DNA from: Gonapodya prolifera JEL478
Taxonomy: Eukaryota > Monoblepharomycota > Monoblepharidomycetes > Monoblepharidales > Gonapodyaceae
Direction: 5' to 3'
Assembly (NCBI GenBank): GCA_001574975.1
Contig: KQ965801.1
Coordinates: 1-64,000, forward strand
DNA length: 64,000 nt
Of this stretch, positions 43,886-53,704 are shown piece after piece. The notes under the pieces are model-generated. The model ran no database searches. It was not told where the DNA came from and saw only the letters and a program-made list of their open reading frames with translations. The first letter of the stretch is position 1. Each line of letters starts with the position of its first letter. A program made the position numbers and the translations under genes.

Positions 43886-45671
43886 ATGGCCACCACCGCT
43901 CCTCCCGAGTGCTGCACCACAGGTTACATCTTTGCGGGGTACGATCGCGTGGTTTGCTCTCCCCCGGACTGACTAATCACACTTCTGGTCTCTCCTTCCA
44001 TCGTCGTTTCCGCAAAATCGACATCGCTAGAACACCCACAGGAAAGGAAGAGAAGCTCAATGGACTCGACTGCTACGTCGCGATGCCAGAAAGTGTGTAC
44101 GTCGACCTCCCCTTTCCTTCCACCTAACGCAACCCCGCCCTCCAACAGGCAACTCCACCGCCACCTCAATTCTCATATGCCACGATATTTTCGGCTGGAA
44201 AATGCCCAACACCCGTCTGATCGCGGACGCGCTCGCCAAAGAAGGATTCGCGGTGTTCGTTCCTGGTGCGTAGCTGGGAAATGCGGCCATACAGGAAGAG
44301 CGGGTCGTGCCTTGCCCGAGACACGGGATACAGCTTTATAAGCTCAGAGGGCTTTTCACTCACCTGGGAGCGGTGGTACCACGCAGTCTCGCTTGAAACA
44401 GGGCGCAGCTGTGCTGCAAGGGAGGAAGAGGGAGGGTGAAATCATCAAGCACTTTGCGAAGCTATATTCCCGTGGAATGACCGTGTGATGACTGACGCTG
44501 AAATTTGGGTGAAAGAGTGTCAACCCGGATTACATCTACTCGCATGACCAGTACTAATGCTACTGTTCCTTCACACCATGTGCACGTCAACCGACAACCC
44601 CCCAACCCCTCCCCAGACTTCTTCAACGGCTTCTCTGCCCCAGGGCCGGACTCTCTCGACATTGCCATGGCCCCCGCGGGAACGATGTGGGGTCGGTTCG
44701 TACAAGTCGGACGGGGTACGTTTTCTTTCGTCTCCCTTCCCAGCTTCCCTTTCCTTTCACTTTCCCCACACCGCCACTGTCCACCAAACCACCCGCGCAC
44801 ACACACACACGAACCCCGCCACCTCAGCGCTCTCGGTCGTCCCCTCAGTCGCATACGCGGTCCTCAAGCTCAAATCGAGCTATGGCGCGCTGGTGACGTC
44901 GTTCGCGACGTTCCTCAAGGAAAAGCACGGCGTCAGCAAGCTGGGGAGCATTGGGTACTGCTTCGGTGGGCGGTGAGTGTTGTGTGCGTGTGTGAGTGTG
45001 AAGCCGCGCGCCGCTGGACGTGAAGAGATTGGGTTGAGAGGAGGAGGGTCGTTAGGATTGCGACTGGCGTTACATTGTACGGACGCTCCCCGCTCCGCTT
45101 GTTGAGCACCTGGCAAAGACGTCGTCCCAAGAAAGGTCATGCATCATCCCGTACTCAAACACCACCTCTCTTCTCCTGCATGGCACCTTCTACAGTCCCT
45201 CCCTCCTCCTCGGCTCGACGACACCGCCGCTCGCCGATGCCGTAGGTCAAGCACACGCGGGTGATTGGTCGACCCCGCCGTCGGTGGACGCCGAGAAGCT
45301 CGTCGTGCCCGGGCTGTTTATTTTCAGCGGGCAGGATAGGTCAATTAAGGATGAGGATAGGGCGGGACTCATTGAGGCACTGGAGAAGAGGAATAAGGAG
45401 GAGAAGACGAAGGCGTGGTTTGATTACCATGTGTGAGTTTGCGTTTTTTGGGGGGACAATATTGTACGTGGACACCGCCAATCGGTGACCGTGACTTTTC
45501 CCCTACGCACCATATCGCTTTCACGCCAGTCACGCCCCCTCAACGATCCACGGTTTCGCCATTCGGTGTAATGAGGACGACCCGGAGCAGAAAGCTGAGC
45601 GGGATTTGGCGCTCGCGAACACGAAGGCATTCTTCAAGAAGTGGTTGCTGGAGGGTGGGGCCAAGTTGTAA
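43886..45671 (+). CDS. Dienelactone hydrolase family protein, copy 2
   Basis: Seven exons with conserved phases, all splices in frame. The protein starts MATTAPPECCTTGYIFAG and continues TPTGKEEKLNGLDCYVAMP, then ILICHDIFGWKMPNTRLIAD, then LAKEGFAVFVPDFFNGF. The nucleophile is Cys in GYCFGG. The acid is probably Asp in FIFSGQD, and the base His in STIHGFAIRC. This Cys-His-Asp triad and the alpha/beta-hydrolase layout define the DLH family, which opens dienelactones in aromatic degradation. Fungal members are often cytosolic hydrolases of unknown substrate. It ends AKL with TAA at 45671. It is flanked by copies 1 and 3 in the same direction. Confidence 0.92.
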
Positions 45672-45885
45672 AGGGGGGGTAGTTGGGGGGGGTGGCTCTT
45701 GGATATATTGTGCAATGATATTTGAAATGGAACTTACTGAATAATTAATTTGGAAGACCTCGGGCATGGAGGCCTGTCCCACTCCCTGACGTCTCCTTTT
45801 GCTCATAGGTGAATCCATCTTTGTATTCAACCAAGTCGTAAACTACACCCGGACCACAGTACGCAATCTCACCAAGCAACCAACA

Positions 45886-47398
45886 ATGGCCAGCACTGCT
45901 CCTCCCGACTGCTGCACGACGGGTTACATCTTCGCCGGGTGCGATCACGTCATTTCTCCCTCCATCGGATCGCGCTAACATCGATCCCTCCTTTCAATGT
46001 CTCCCCCCGACCACCACCACGGCCCCGTTTTCGGAGACAGAACACCAACGGGCAAGGAAGAGAAACTCAATGGGGTAGACTGCTACGTCGCTATACCGCC
46101 AAGTGAGCCCCTCTTTCACCAAGAAATGAATGTGGCATCGGTTCTCGGTGATGTAACCGACCCGATACCCGACACCCGTGATCCTTCAAGGCAACTCCAC
46201 CGCCACGTCGATTTTGATCTGCCACGATATTTTTGGATGGAAGATGCCGAATACGAGATTGGTCGCGGACGCGCTCGCGAAGGAGGGGTTCGCGGTGTTT
46301 GTTCCTGGTATGTATTTGGGCAAAGGGTGAACGGGCCAGGGGTGGGAGGGAGCATGGTGGATCGAACCAAGACTGGCTTCGTCCCCCGACCCCCGACCCG
46401 TGGTGGTGAAACCATCTTGTAGGACGCCAAACGCTGTTCTTCCGGAGGACCTCGTCATGAAAACCTATCTGGACGAGTGACACACTGGCAACTTCTCCTC
46501 ACTACGTTAATTCACAATCATCCTCACTCACACCTCCACCGCCTTTCACGCAGACTTTTTCAACGGCTACTCCGCTCCGGCACCCAACGCGCTCGACATC
46601 AGCGTCGCGCCCGCAGGCACACTCTGGGGCCGGTTCGTCCAGGTCGGACGCGGTAAGTTCCTTTCATCCGACTCTTCCCTTCAACCGCATGACCACCGCC
46701 GTCCGCCCCACCCACATATCTAGCGCTTTCGGTGGTCCCCTCAGTCGCGTACACGGTCATGAACACCAAGTCGAAGTACGGCGCGCTCGCAAAGTCCTTC
46801 GCGGCGTTTCTGAAGGAGAAGCACGGTGTCGTGAAACTTGGGTCGATAGGATACTGCTTTGGAGGACAGTGAGTTGGTTCTTTCGTCTGAACTACAGTCC
46901 TCGGTACCACCGACAACCCCACCGCCCCAGTGACTCCCTCCTCCTCGGCTCCACCACCCCGCCCCTCGCCGACGCCGTCGCCGAAGCGCACGCGGGGGAG
47001 TGGTCCTCCCCTCCCTCAAAGGACGCCGAGAACCTCGTGGTGCCTGGATTGTTCATTTTCAGCGATAAGGATTTCTCGCTCAAGGATGGCGATAGGAAAG
47101 GCGTTATCGAGGCGCTGGAGAAGAGGAATGGGGAGGAGAAGACGAAGGGGTGGTTTGATTTCCATGTGTGAGTTCCCTTTTCGCGGTGCGCTTGACAGCT
47201 TGACATGCCGTTGACGCTCCTCACTCGATCACCCGCCCCGCCCCCGCTTTATCCAGCTACGCTCCTTCGACACTCCACGGCTTCGCCATCCGGTGCAACG
47301 AGGAGGACGCAGTGCAGAAGGCCGAACGGGATTTGGCACTCGCGAATACCAAGGCGTTCTTCAAGAAGTGGCTGGTTGACGGCGGGGCGAAGTTGTAG
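45886..47398 (+). CDS. Dienelactone hydrolase family protein, copy 3
   Basis: The best-preserved copy. Exons are 45886-45938, 46041-46102, 46191-46307, 46554-46652, 46724-46868, 46931-47167 and 47257-47398. They sum to 855 bases, 284 residues plus stop. It starts MASTAPPDCCTTGYIFAG. The triad is Cys in GYCFGG, Asp in FIFSDKD and His in STLHGFAIRC. The third exon has SILICHDIFGWKMPNT and the sixth ENLVVPGLFIFSDKDFSLKD. No signal peptide is present, so it is probably cytosolic. It is about the usual length for fungal DLH proteins (250-290). The near-identity of many stretches with copy 2 points to recent tandem duplication. Confidence 0.94.
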
Positions 47399-47817
47399 AG
47401 CGGTGTGGAGAGGCTAGTTCAATGAAGTATTGTGTAATGCTATTTGAAATGGGACTTACTGAGTAATTAATTCGGTTCATCTTGGACGTCAAGGGCTCTA
47501 CGACGTAACTGACGAGTGAATGCATTTTGCGCTCTCCTTTACAAAATCTGGCACCATGGATACATCTCCAATTGCTAACAATTCCAAGTGGGGCAATGTA
47601 GCAGCCAGACGAATGAGCACAAGGTAGTCAGAAATATCACATTGTTCAAGCACAAGAGTCCTGAGGCTCTGACAAAGATGTCACAAGCTCTGTTCAGCAC
47701 CATAACAAAAATGGGTGATGTCCAACGTTTTGAGACCATCACCAACGTGCTCGAGGAGGGAGCCTACAAGATCTCCGAACGACGGCGGATGGGTGGATTC
47801 AAAGCTGTTCCACAAGA
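47399..47817. other. Spacer after hydrolase copy 3
   Basis: This is the 3' flank of hydrolase copy 3. The plus frame near 47588-47872 has no recognisable domain. I see nothing definite. Confidence 0.35.
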
Positions 47818-48312
47818 TCAACGTTTCGAGATTTTGCAAGTTGTTAAATGTTTTGCAGGGCCTCCTGTGTGAATCCGGACCCCCGTACTGTATTGAAGGT
47901 TCACGAATTGAAGATTTTCAATGGCGGCTATTTTGAAGTAAAGGCGGTGACGTGGCTCTTCAGACCGAAGCCCCGTAACGGAAAGCCGTCGAATCGACCC
48001 GGGGTGCTCCAGACTGCGAAGAGATATATCCTGACCACGTCCGTGGTTTCGTGTTGGGTTGTGATTTATCCCCAACAGCGCAAGATTTGGACAGTGTCCA
48101 AGCAAGTCCTCTGTCGCAAGAAGATTCTCTTGGTTGTCCGCCGTGACGTGCAGCTCCCGAATGTGCCTTCCAGGCATCATGGATTTTAGCGACGTTGTCA
48201 TTTCCGAGATAATCGTCGATCCCCCCCTAATCTCCCAGTGTTCAATGGAGGCGTGGGCATGTCGAAGAAACTCATGGACGTGATCGAGAACGTTGACCGA
48301 ACTATGGACCAC
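47818..48312 (-). other. Possible F-box/LRR-type protein fragment
   Basis: A 164-codon minus-strand frame reads HAHASIEHWEIRGG, MMPGRHIRELHVTADNQENL, DLLGHCPNLALLGINHNPTR and AAIENLQFVNLQYSTGVRI. The spacing of leucines resembles the irregular repeats of fungal F-box proteins. Coding text continues upstream to about 48350 (YDFVKPKRIVVHSSVNVLD), but no F-box or start is found, so it is a fragment or a gene with unresolved exons. It lies between hydrolase copy 3 and the peptide-precursor gene. Confidence 0.4.
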
Positions 48313-48349
48313 GATGCGTTTTGGCTTTACGAAATCGTATAGTTGTGGT

Positions 48350-49570
48350 CCGCAAAGAGTTGTATGCCACGATAGGACGGGGAATCACACCGGTCCTTGC
48401 AGACAATGTCAAGAGTCTCCCACGGTCTTCAAATCGCAGGTCCGTGGCACGCTCAGCTGATGAATGCCATGGCGCGACGTGAAGTTAAATCCCGTCCCAT
48501 TCCAATCGCAGTCTCAAATCGCTCACCAGACCAGACAGAGTCCTACAATCAGCTTCCATGTGTTTCTCTATCGAGAAAATCCATTATTCGAGACAGAATC
48601 TCTGGAACGAGGATGCATCGAGCTGCGATTGATAGATTATCCATCCCAGTAACGCGGCAACTAGCTCCGAATGGTCTTGACACTGAGGGTACCAAAGTCG
48701 GCAAAGGGGGATTGTACAGAGACACGATGGTGGCAAGCTTCGATCGGGGTGAAAGTGAATGTTACCGGCAATTTTAATCGCAACCAGTCTCCACAAGAAG
48801 GGACTATGCCACAATCATTTGTCACTATATATATCAGACGGTGTAGCACACTTATTGAAAATGTCCAATACTTGTCTGATCACGGACTCCCCGCCCAAGG
48901 AAAGATTTGTGTTCGTGAGCCGGGTGCAGGTAGGTGGCTACGCGGTCCATTAGCCGTCTCTGTTTCGTTCCGTACCTGCGACTACTTCGCTAATCTTGGA
49001 CGATAGACCTTTTACACGGTTACGCGTGTCTTTGCCCGAAGTCGTCGATATCGTCACTGCACGTGCTGCAACGTTCCAATGGCTGACTGAAAGCTTCACT
49101 TTTCGAATCATTAGCGCTTCCAGACTAGAGGAGAAAACTATATACATATCAATGTATCCCACCCGCGAACAACTTGGGACGGCTGGCACAACACTCTTCG
49201 GCAGGGTGAAAGAGGCACGGAAGTATTGATTCCCCTTCATCGCCAGCCTGTCTCCCGCGCACGTCCCCCAACGGTGACAGATTAGGATTAATAGGAAGTT
49301 GGAAACAGCCTGTATGGACAAGTCACATCAAGCATAGCACCATCACGACGCTTTATTGAATCGAACCCGCCGCCATGGCTCCAACAAATATGGAAAAGTG
49401 ACGAAGCTCATCACGGCTTCATCAATGTTCCGGACGAGGTCGGACCCTATGTCCTATCGGCATCCTACGGTCCAGTTGATATCAAACAGAAAGGACAAGG
49501 TTTGTACCTCACCCAAAATACGAATCGCGACATTCGAAAAGATCGGGCTCAATGAGAGGTGCGCGTGGGC
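48350..49570. other. Upstream region of the peptide-precursor gene
   Basis: No gene that I can support. Plus frames at 48397-48777 and 48996-49229 have no domain. The last several hundred bases are the presumed promoter and 5' UTR of the gene at 49571. A GCCGCCATGGC context at 49375 opens only a short upstream frame (MAPTNMEK then stop). Confidence 0.35.
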
Positions 49571-50371
49571 ATGTTCTCGCATCTTCATTGCATCGATCGC
49601 GTTGCTCATTCGTCCGTTCAATACCAAGGTCTCTCCCTGGCTCTCGCCTTGAGCGCGGCGCTTGTGCTTGCTATCGTTTGTGGCGTCTGCGCCGGCGCTG
49701 GTGAGGTTTTAGTAAAACGGCGAAATGCTTGAATCTTCATGAGAACTGAACTGTCGACTGCACCAGCGTCTCCCACGCCAAATCAAGGAAAGGATCTTGA
49801 AGCGCTCATCCAAGAGGACGCGAATGACGTCGTTCCTATCCATCTTCGCACACCAGAACCAGCGCCAATTGACGCTCGGCACGTAAATCCGAACGCTTGG
49901 TGGCCTGGCGCGTCTCCAAAAGTTCCTGGAAATGTCGCCATCGAAGCTCGAGGTTCAGGTCCCTCGCCTGAGCCAGGCAACCTGAACTTGGAAGCTCGGC
50001 ATTCTGGCCCGTCAGCTGGAGGAGGTGGCCATGTTTACAAACGCCATCGTGGCCCGTCAGCCGGAGGAGACGGTCATGTTTACAAACGTCGCCCAGGGCC
50101 TTCTCCCAAAGGGCCAGGTCATGTGTTCCTCGAAGCTCGCGCCTCAGGTCCTTCATCGCAAGAAGCAGAACACCTCGTCAAACGTCGTCCGGGCCCGTCT
50201 CCCAAAGGTCCAGGTCACATCGTTGACCTCGATACACGAAGCAAGGGCCAAGCACCTGGAAGAGCGAGTCACGTCCATAGGCGTCATCCGGGTCCATCGG
50301 CTAAAGGCCCCGGCCACGTTCAAAGACAGGCTCGTCCCTCAACCTCGTTGCCGAAGATTCCAGGTCTTTGA
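49571..50371 (+). CDS. Secreted Kex2-type repeat precursor with plant PIP-like peptides
   Basis: Two exons, 49571-49700 and 49767-50371. The 66-base intron (GTGAGG...GCACCAG) removes an in-frame TGA and leaves 244 codons. Residues about 20-43 are a hydrophobic signal peptide core (LSLALALSAALVLAIVCGVC, then AGA). After a short pro-region come nine units of 15-18 residues, at residues 91, 107, 123, 138, 153, 170, 185, 203 and 218. Five fit the core [S/P/R]GPS-x-x-G-x-G-H-[V/I]: SGPSAGGGGH, RGPSAGGDGH, PGPSPKGPGH twice, and PGPSAKGPGH. Units are separated by VYKR, VKR, HRR or by LEAR, IEAR and LDTR, which fit Kex2-like processing in the Golgi. Known family facts: fungal Kex2-processed repeat proteins have this plan, and plant PIP peptides carry an SGPS..GxGH core sensed by receptor kinases. 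Secretion and hormone mimicry are inference. The pheromone CaaX end is absent. Confidence 0.85.
49701..49766 (+). other. Intron of the peptide-precursor gene
   Basis: GTGAGG donor, CTGAC/CTGAAC branch-like words and CACCAG acceptor. It is 66 bases long, so both spliced and unspliced reading stay in the same frame, but the unspliced form meets a TGA at 49730 right after KRRNA. Splicing therefore decides between a 53-residue product (signal peptide only) and the full precursor. Confidence 0.75.
49907..50317 (+). repeat. Peptide-repeat array in the precursor
   Basis: Nine direct repeats of 45-54 bases encode the PIP-like units. Units 5, 7 and 9 are the closest to each other (PGPSPKGPGH or PGPSAKGPGH). 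Units 1, 2, 6 and 8 are diverged (GASPKVPGN, SGPSPEPGN, SGPSSQEAEH, KGQAPGRASH). The core Gly-Pro-Ser...His positions are kept more than the spacers. Confidence 0.85.
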
Positions 50372-51009
50372 AGGAATAGGTTGGCCGCACGGTGTGGTGT
50401 GAAGACATTCACTCATACGTTGAAAGGGGAAAGTCTCTGCAGGGGTCTTAACTTGGTTGGGATTTTTTAAGATATACGTAATAAATAAAATTGGAAGTAG
50501 TATGGGAATCCGGAAGGGAATTCCATTCAGAAACCCGTTTCGTTGTAGTAAGTTGTGCTATAGTTGCTGTACTGGTGAATGATGATGGTCCCATGCATGT
50601 GGGAATGCATATCATTCATCGAACCAACGTATTTGTGTCCCCTGATCAAGGTCAAGATCGGGGAGCGAGATATTGAGCACCATTCAATTTGGGCTTTGGC
50701 TTCGCGATCGCGAAATTTCGAGTGTTGTGAACCTTGCTCCGGCCCAATGAGTGGAGTTTTGTACGCGCCCCAATGATAAGAACGGGAATCGGGCATGTCC
50801 CGTCCCGCGATGATGGAGAAACTTTCTATGAGAATCGCAGATTCAGGTCACTTACAAAACAAGACTCAGTCCCAACTCCCATTTGATTGAGCCGGGTACC
50901 GAGTAGTGGTTTACATCAAAACAGAGAGCCCAAGAAGGTAATATCATGAACAATTCCCAATACCTATGCTACGGCGGATGTAATTTATTAACTGAAAGTT
51001 CGGTTTACA
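50372..51009. other. Spacer between peptide-precursor gene and hydrolase remnant
   Basis: This holds the 3' flank of the peptide gene. I see no gene. Confidence 0.4.
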
Positions 51010-51330
51010 TTCCAGGATGCCGCTGAGACGGTGGCACGGGGCGGCTGGTTCGTCCAGGTCGGAAGAGGTTCGTCTTCTGCCCTCCGCCCTCTGCCCTCTA
51101 CCCCCCTCTTGTCTCTGTCTCCCTCACGCGACGCGACGTGCAGAGTGAGGTTGGGGGCCATTCGGCGCTGTTTTGAAGGACAAGTCGAGGCCTCGGTCCC
51201 GTCGTGTGACCTTGTGAGAGAGACGCACAAGTGCTCCTCGCTTGCAAAACCCCATTATCGATGCGGTGGATAAGATGAAAGGGGAGGAGAGCACGCAGGG
51301 GTGGTTTCATCATGACGTGTGAGTTTGAAG
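51010..51330 (+). pseudogene. Dienelactone hydrolase remnant
   Basis: Two short pieces match exons of the family. RGGWFVQVGRG at about 51035-51070 corresponds to LWGRFVQVGRG of the fourth exon. AVDKMKGEESTQGWFHHDV with a GTGAGT donor at about 51260-51320 corresponds to ALEKRNGEEKTKGWFDFHV of the sixth. The middle exons with the catalytic Cys are missing. It is a dead partial copy, upstream of copy 4. Confidence 0.75.
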
Positions 51331-51549
51331 GGAAGTGGTTTTGTATGTTAGCAAACCTCGGACGCTCGGCCGACCCGACAAGTAAACGTAACAAAGGCGG
51401 TAAGCGCATTCAATTCAGCCAACGACGTGAGCGTACCAAAAGGTTCCGATCGTGCCAAAAGGATCCGACGCCAAGCCGCATTTGAACAAGATACGACGCG
51501 CCAAAGGCACGACGTGCACCACGCACTCGCACTGCACCACGCACATTGA

Positions 51550-53066
51550 TGGCCGACGCAGACGCAGTCCCGCCCGAGTGCTGCACGACGGGATTCGTCT
51601 TCGCGGGGTGCGATCGCACGGTTGCTCTTCTTAATTGTCATTGGCTGCTTAACCCCACATAAATCGGCACTTCCGTCGTCGTTCTTCCATTATCAACTTC
51701 ACCAGAACTCCTACAGGGAAGGAAGAGAAGCTGAACGGACTCGATTGCTACGTCGCAATGCCTGAAAGTACGTTCGCGACCTCTACCTTCTGGTACAGAC
51801 TTGAACACGTCACAACCACCGTACCCCTTCCAGGCAACTCAACCGCAGTCTCGATCCTCATATGTCACGACATATTCGGGTGGAAGATGCCAAACACACG
51901 GTTGGTCGCGGACGCCCTCGCGAAGGAGGGGTTCGCGGTGTTCGTGCCTGGTGAGCTGGTCGCACAGCTGTACCTTGTTACATGTACAAAGGGCCAGGTC
52001 TCTGAACAATCATTGAGTATTAGATCTCTTCAACGGATGCGCAGCTCTGCCATCCGAAGCTCTCGATGTGATGGACTCGCCTGCCGCGACGTTCTGGGGA
52101 CGGTTTGTTCAGGTTGGATAGAGTGAGTACTATCCGAGCGAAGCGAGGACTCCGAGGCCTAAGTGCGGTAGTATTGGACCGAGGAGTCCGCCAGAGGCGA
52201 ATAATCCCCGGGAAACGAATGATACACCTCCTTCCCATCTTTACGCTCCCAGCCCTATCCGTCATCCCCTCGATCGCATACACAGTCATGTCCGCCAAAT
52301 CGACGTTCTCCGGTCTGGTGAAATCGTTCGCGACGTTTCTGAGGGAGGAGCACGGGGTTGACAAGTTGGGTGCGGTGGGGTATTGCTTTGGTGGACAGTG
52401 AGTAGCGACGCGGAATACCCACCGGGTTGAGGGCCGCACTGGGAATGGATCGGCGAGAACAGAACAGGTTTCACTGACACTCCCTTGTGCACACCGCTGC
52501 AGCGACGCCCTCCTCCTCGGCTCCTCCTCCACCACCACCGGCACACCACCCCTCGCCACCTGCGTTGCCGAAGCGCACGCCGGCAAATGGAGCCTCCCCC
52601 CCTCGGCCGACGCGGAGAACTTGGTTGTGCCGGGGTTGTATATGTTCAGTCACAGTGATAGGTCGTTGAAGGATGAGGATAGGGACGGAATCATCGAGGT
52701 TCTAGATAAGCGAAACAAGGATGATCAGACCAAGGAGTGGTTCAATTATCATATGTGAGTTTCGACTTGACGTCATGTGAGCTATCAGAGCACCTGCGCC
52801 AACGTGGGCCGCGGGGAACTAACGTCTGACGTCTGACAATAACGCTCCGCCGCTTCCCTCCTCTCTCCTCCCTCCTCCCTCCTCCCTCCTCCCTCCTCCA
52901 CCCCGCCTGCCCACCCCGGTACTCTTGCTCGCTCGAGCCCAGCTACGCCCCGCCCACGGCCCACGGGTTCGCGATTCGGTGCAACGAGGCCGACGAGGTG
53001 TTAAGAAGGGAAAGGGATTTGGCGCTGGAGAATACCAAGAGGTTTTTTAGGAAGTGGTTGCTGTGA
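51550..53066 (+). CDS. Dienelactone hydrolase family protein, copy 4, one in-frame TAG
   Basis: Same seven-exon plan as copies 2 and 3. It starts MADADAVPPECCTTGFVFAG and continues NSTAVSILICHDIFGWKMPN and LAKEGFAVFVP. The fourth exon has LFNGCAALPSEALDVMDSPA and the nucleophile is Cys in GYCFGGH. The acid is probably in MFSHSD and the base is His in TAHGFAIRC, with a TGA at 53066. The exon 4 end reads WGRFVQVG and then TAG, where the intact copies have CG(C/G) for Arg. Apart from this the frame and all splice sites are preserved. The single nonsense change may be recent or a sequence error. Its fourth intron carries the GC-rich insert shared with copy 1, and its last intron a (CTCCCTC)n run. 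Confidence 0.85.
52131..52205 (+). repeat. GC-rich intronic insert, second copy
   Basis: CCGAGCGAAGCGAGGACTCC through GAGGAGTCCGCCAGAGGCG, diverged from 42770-42850 and in the equivalent intron of the paralogue. It includes the near-palindrome GGACTCCGAGG...CCGAGGAGTCC. Confidence 0.5.
52856..52902 (+). repeat. (CTCCCTC)n pyrimidine microsatellite
   Basis: About six copies of a seven-base pyrimidine unit lie in the last intron of hydrolase copy 4, on the 3' splice-site side, where they lengthen the polypyrimidine tract. Confidence 0.85.
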
Positions 53067-53704
53067 ATGCTCGGCGCTCGGAAGATGGGGGGACGGGATT
53101 AGAGTTTGAACAAGACAATAGATAAACTGAAGGCATTTAAAATTTCGTTTTACTTGAGACGGAAATTTGTTCATCGTCTGTTCTCTTCTCGTCATGTAGC
53201 ACATGAGTCAGCGTCCACTTCTCCCAATTCACTTCACCAACGAAGACACCAGGTAAAGAGTCTCCCGTCAGCACCGTACCCTCTCCGACGAAAACACGCA
53301 AAGTCTGGACGAATGGGTTCCTTGGATACCATATCTCGTCACATTTTCCTTCTTCCATTCACGACGAACTTAACCGGCAGAAGAATCCGCACTGCGACCT
53401 TAGTGGCTGCTATATGATTGGTAAATGACAGACGAGCGGAACTCTTAGATGTGGCGTTTTGGAATTGAGTGCGCGTGGGGTGCAGCGGGAGGTGAAAGTT
53501 GAACTGCCGGTGTCGCGGACACGTTCGTGTGTCTGCGGCAGGAAGCATTGATGAAGTCGAGCATCAATAAACGCAAGATATCTTTGCAATGACGTAAAAC
53601 GTCCCCTTCAACAACAATGGTTGACTCGTTGATGCTACTTTAGACCATCAACGCAACCGGGACGTTTACCACGTAACTGGATGCCTCTTCGGCGCACCAC
53701 GACA
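53067..53704. other. Convergent spacer
   Basis: 3' flanks of hydrolase copy 4 and the aldolase gene. I see no gene. Confidence 0.4.

Noticed and set aside
49571-50371. Peptide precursor as a basidiomycete mating pheromone or as a collagen-like protein
   Set aside because: There is no C-terminal CaaX (it ends KIPGL), and the repeats are not Gly-x-y triplets but 15-18 residue units with a conserved His and processing sites.
49571-50371. Peptide units as plant CEP or CLE mimics
   Set aside because: The end GxGH is shared with CEPs, but the GPS start and the spacing fit PIP better. The hydroxyproline-rich core of CLE peptides is absent.
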